Origin: DATJQF01 sp035505995
Lineage (GTDB): Bacteria > Bacteroidota > Bacteroidia > Bacteroidales > FEN-979
DNA length: 7,938 bases
Reading direction: 5' to 3'
Assembly (NCBI GenBank): GCA_035505995.1
Contig: DATJQF010000161.1
Span: forward strand, 1-7,938
Shown: piece by piece, positions 6,243 through 7,938 of the stretch
Numbering within the stretch: the first letter of the stretch is position 1
Layout: each line of letters opens with the position of its first letter
Position numbers and translations under genes: made by a program
Notes under the pieces: model-generated
The model's input: the letters and a program-made list of their open reading frames with translations, nothing else
Databases searched by the model: none
Told to the model about the DNA's origin: nothing

Positions 6243-7938
6243 ATCCGGCCACATGGAAATCCTTGAAGTGCCTTTCCCTGCGCTGGGAAAAGGACAGGTA
6301 TGGGTGCGCAATCACTTTTCCGTGGTCAGTGCCGGTACCGAAAGCAAAACCGTTACGGATGCCCGAAAAGGATATATTGCCAAAGCGCGCAGCCGGCAGA
6401 AGGAGGTCCGACAGGTGCTGGACCTTATCCGGACCCAGGGACTGGCCGAAGCCTACCGGCTCGTAATGAACAAGCTGGAAGCTCCTTCCCCGTTGGGATA
6501 CAGCTGTGCGGGTGAGGTGATCGCCACCGGGGAAGGGGTGACCGACCTTAAGCCGGGCGACTTTGTTGCCTGCGGAGGCCAGGGGGCCTATCATGCAGGG
6601 GTGGTGGCAGTTAACCGGAATCTGTGCGTCAAAGTGCCGGATGGCGTGGATCTCCGTCAGGCGGCCTTCGCCACCATTGCCGCCATAGCTTTCCAGGGGA
6701 TCCGGCAGGCCGACGTGCAGCCGGGCGGTAACTGCGTGGTCATCGGCCTGGGACTGATCGGACAGCTTACCCTGCAACTGCTGGATGCATCAGGAGTAAA
6801 GGCCATCGGGGTCGATATCGATCCCGCCCAGGTCGAATTCGTCACGCGTCACGCATCCCGCGTAACGTCTTTCCTGCGTACCCAGGAAGGATTGGAACAG
6901 ATCATCCTGGACCGGACAGCCGGTCATGGCACCGATGCAGTTATCATCACCGCCGCCACTGCTTCAACCGACCCGGTGGACCTGGCCGGCACCCTCTGCC
7001 GCAAAAAAGGGAAGGTCGTCATCGTGGGAGCCGTGCCGACAGGGTTCAGCAGGGAAAATTACTACAAGAAAGAACTGGATCTCAGGATGTCTTCCTCGTA
7101 TGGCCCCGGCCGTTATGACCCGGTTTATGAGGAAAAAGGCACAGATTACCCGATCGGGTACGTCCGGTGGACCGAGAACCGGAACATGATGGCATTTACG
7201 GACCTGCTGGCTGCAGGGAAGCTCCGCATCGAAGACCTGATCACCCATACCTTTTCCCTGGAAGACGCCCCGCAGGCATATGAGATGATCCTGGAAAAGA
7301 AGGAGCATTTTGTGGGGATCTTGATCAGGTACAACACGGAAGTCAACCTGAGAGAGTCAACAAGCCAACAGGTCAACACGTCAACGGGGTCGGCTCCATT
7401 ATCTCCCCCTCTCCTGAGGGAAAAGGGGCCGGGGGTTGAGGCTGCCGTCGGCTTCATCGGCGCAGGAAACTTCGCCCAGAACATGCTGCTCCCGCGGCTG
7501 AAGGGCCGTTGCAGATTCGTCGGAGTGGCCACGGCACAGGGCAATGAATCGCTCTATGTGGGCCGGAAGTATGGATTCGCCTATGCCACCGGTGATGCCG
7601 AAAAGATCTTCGCGGATCCTGATATCAATACCGTCTTTATCGTCACCCGCCACGACCTGCATGCAAATTTTGTCATAAAGGCTTTACAGGCAGGAAAAAA
7701 CGTATTCGTGGAGAAGCCGCTGGCCATGACGATGGAGGAACTCGAGAAAATACGGGAAGTTTACACCTCACCCCCTTCTCCCCCTCTCCACAGGGAGAGG
7801 GGGCCGGGGGGTCAGGTCATGGTCGGCTTCAACCGCCGCTTTGCCCCGCCGGTCCGGGAGATCATGCGGCTCCTTCCCCCTTCGGTTCCCAGGGCGGTCA
7901 TGATCCGGGTCAATGCCGGGATCCTTCCGAAAGAGCAC
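6217..7938 (+). CDS. bi-domain oxidoreductase: MDR dehydrogenase plus Gfo/Idh/MocA domain, 3' end missing
   Basis: The frame is open from the ATG at 6217 to the window end (574 residues, no stop). Domain 1 (about 1-370) is a medium-chain dehydrogenase: SVVSAGTESK at 35-44, PLGYSCAGEVIATGEGV at 92-108, and the nucleotide loop G177-L-G179-L-I-G182. A Ser (S38) stands where zinc-dependent relatives often have a catalytic Cys, so zinc catalysis is doubtful. Domain 2 starts near 410 with a second Rossmann loop, GFIGAGNFAQ at 412-421, then VFVEKPLA at 496-503 (the EKP motif of Gfo/Idh/MocA enzymes) and VGFNRRFAP at 536-544. This fused pair occurs in polysaccharide loci, but its substrate is not established to my knowledge; NAD(P)-dependent chemistry on a nucleotide sugar or glycan is likely. 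The start at 6217 (MQQLTQQLKSG) matches the family N-terminus better than the in-frame ATG at 6253. It overlaps asnB by 26 bases. Repeats interrupt the linker (about 380-409) and a domain 2 loop (about 517-533) without breaking the frame. Confidence 0.88.
   Translation, partial: MQQLTQQLKSGHMEILEVPFPALGKGQVWVRNHFSVVSAGTESKTVTDARKGYIAKARSRQKEVRQVLDLIRTQGLAEAYRLVMNKLEAPSPLGYSCAGEVIATGEGVTDLKPGDFVACGGQGAYHAGVVAVNRNLCVKVPDGVDLRQAAFATIAAIAFQGIRQADVQPGGNCVVIGLGLIGQLTLQLLDASGVKAIGVDIDPAQVEFVTRHASRVTSFLRTQEGLEQIILDRTAGHGTDAVIITAATASTDPVDLAGTLCRKKGKVVIVGAVPTGFSRENYYKKELDLRMSSSYGPGRYDPVYEEKGTDYPIGYVRWTENRNMMAFTDLLAAGKLRIEDLITHTFSLEDAPQAYEMILEKKEHFVGILIRYNTEVNLRESTSQQVNTSTGSAPLSPPLLREKGPGVEAAVGFIGAGNFAQNMLLPRLKGRCRFVGVATAQGNESLYVGRKYGFAYATGDAEKIFADPDINTVFIVTRHDLHANFVIKALQAGKNVFVEKPLAMTMEELEKIREVYTSPPSPPLHRERGPGGQVMVGFNRRFAPPVREIMRLLPPSVPRAVMIRVNAGILPKEH
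7356..7387 (+). repeat. four tandem 8-base units, GTCAACNN type, inside the bi-domain gene
   Basis: Four contiguous units read GTCAACAA, GCCAACAG, GTCAACAC and GTCAACGG. A further GTCAAC lies just upstream at 7342-7347, out of the 8-base register. The array is in the coding sequence and encodes a Ser/Thr/Gln/Asn-rich linker segment (about residues 380-390) between the two enzyme domains. Because 8 is not a multiple of 3, adding or losing one unit would shift the frame; only three-unit changes keep it. Confidence 0.75.
7402..7441 (+). repeat. GC-rich palindromic element, copy 1, in the interdomain linker
   Basis: This 40-base stretch matches 7777-7816 at 34 of 40 positions without gaps. It runs from TCTCCCCCTCTCC through GGGCCGGGGG-like sequence to GAGG. 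The inner inverted arms (CCCCCTCTCC against GGAAAAGGGG) carry two mismatches, and no outer left arm is visible, so it looks like a diverged or 5'-truncated copy. In the gene's frame it encodes SPPLLREKGPGVE (residues 396-408), between the MDR domain and the second Rossmann domain. Confidence 0.75.
7766..7816 (+). repeat. GC-rich palindromic element, copy 2, in a loop of the second domain
   Basis: This is the fuller copy, 51 bases. The outer arms CCTCACCCCC (7766-7775) and GGGGGTCAGG (7807-7816) pair with one mismatch. The inner arms CCCCCTCTCC and GGAGAGGGGG pair perfectly around a 4-base loop, ACAG. A small asymmetric internal loop (left about 4 bases, right CC) separates the two stems. It encodes a segment beginning TSPPSPPLHRERGPGG (residues 517-532) between the helix after the EKP motif and the strand leading to VGFNRRF. 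No T-run follows, so it is not a terminator. Confidence 0.8.

Noticed and set aside
7146..7544. Minus-strand frames (7146-7544 and 7399-7662) across the repeats in the bi-domain gene
   Set aside because: The plus-strand frame is open for 574 residues with family motifs on both sides of the repeats, so these are shadows.
7402..7816. Possibility that the repeats mark a broken gene or an assembly error
   Set aside because: Reading frame 1 continues without a stop or shift through both copies, and the conserved motifs before, between and after them are all in that frame.
7766..7816. The strong hairpin of copy 2 as an intrinsic terminator
   Set aside because: It lies within an open coding frame and is not followed by a run of T.
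7356..7816. CRISPR array
   Set aside because: The repeats are too few, of two unrelated kinds, unevenly spaced, and lie within a coding gene; no spacers are seen.

Overview
The window is a stretch of surface-polysaccharide (O-antigen or capsule) biosynthesis genes, all on the + strand. The organism is probably an uncultured member of the Bacteroidota. The grounds are indirect: no start codon has a Shine-Dalgarno sequence, the GC content is moderate to high by eye, and the gene set (fnlABC, an AsnB-like amidotransferase, a bi-domain oxidoreductase) is one I associate with such clusters. The sequence does not prove the phylum.

Layout. Bases 1-828 are the 3' part of a GT4 glycosyltransferase gene whose start lies upstream. 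Bases 850-4150 hold a complete three-gene cassette, fnlA-fnlB-fnlC, predicted to convert UDP-GlcNAc to UDP-N-acetyl-L-fucosamine. A 157-base AT-rich gap (4151-4307) is the only substantial non-coding stretch and may carry a promoter. It contains a perfect 12-base palindrome. Bases 4308-6242 encode a glutamine-dependent, AsnB-type amidotransferase. It overlaps by 26 bases a long open frame that starts at 6217 and runs off the window end. That frame encodes a bi-domain oxidoreductase: an MDR (medium-chain dehydrogenase) domain followed by a Gfo/Idh/MocA-type Rossmann domain.

How the genes may work together. FnlA, FnlB and FnlC supply UDP-L-FucNAc. The glycosyltransferase would add a sugar to the growing repeat unit. 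The amidotransferase and the bi-domain oxidoreductase probably modify another sugar, for example by converting a uronic acid to its amide and by redox chemistry at a sugar carbon. The substrates of these last two cannot be read from sequence.

The most unusual structure is inside the bi-domain gene. Two copies of a GC-rich, hairpin-forming element (7402-7441 and 7766-7816) sit in the coding sequence, in the same orientation and reading frame, and encode nearly the same proline/glycine-rich peptide. The first lies in the linker between the two enzyme domains, just after four tandem 8-base units of GTCAACNN type. The second lies in a predicted surface loop of the second domain. The frame stays open throughout, so this looks like palindromic repeats that have entered a gene without breaking it.
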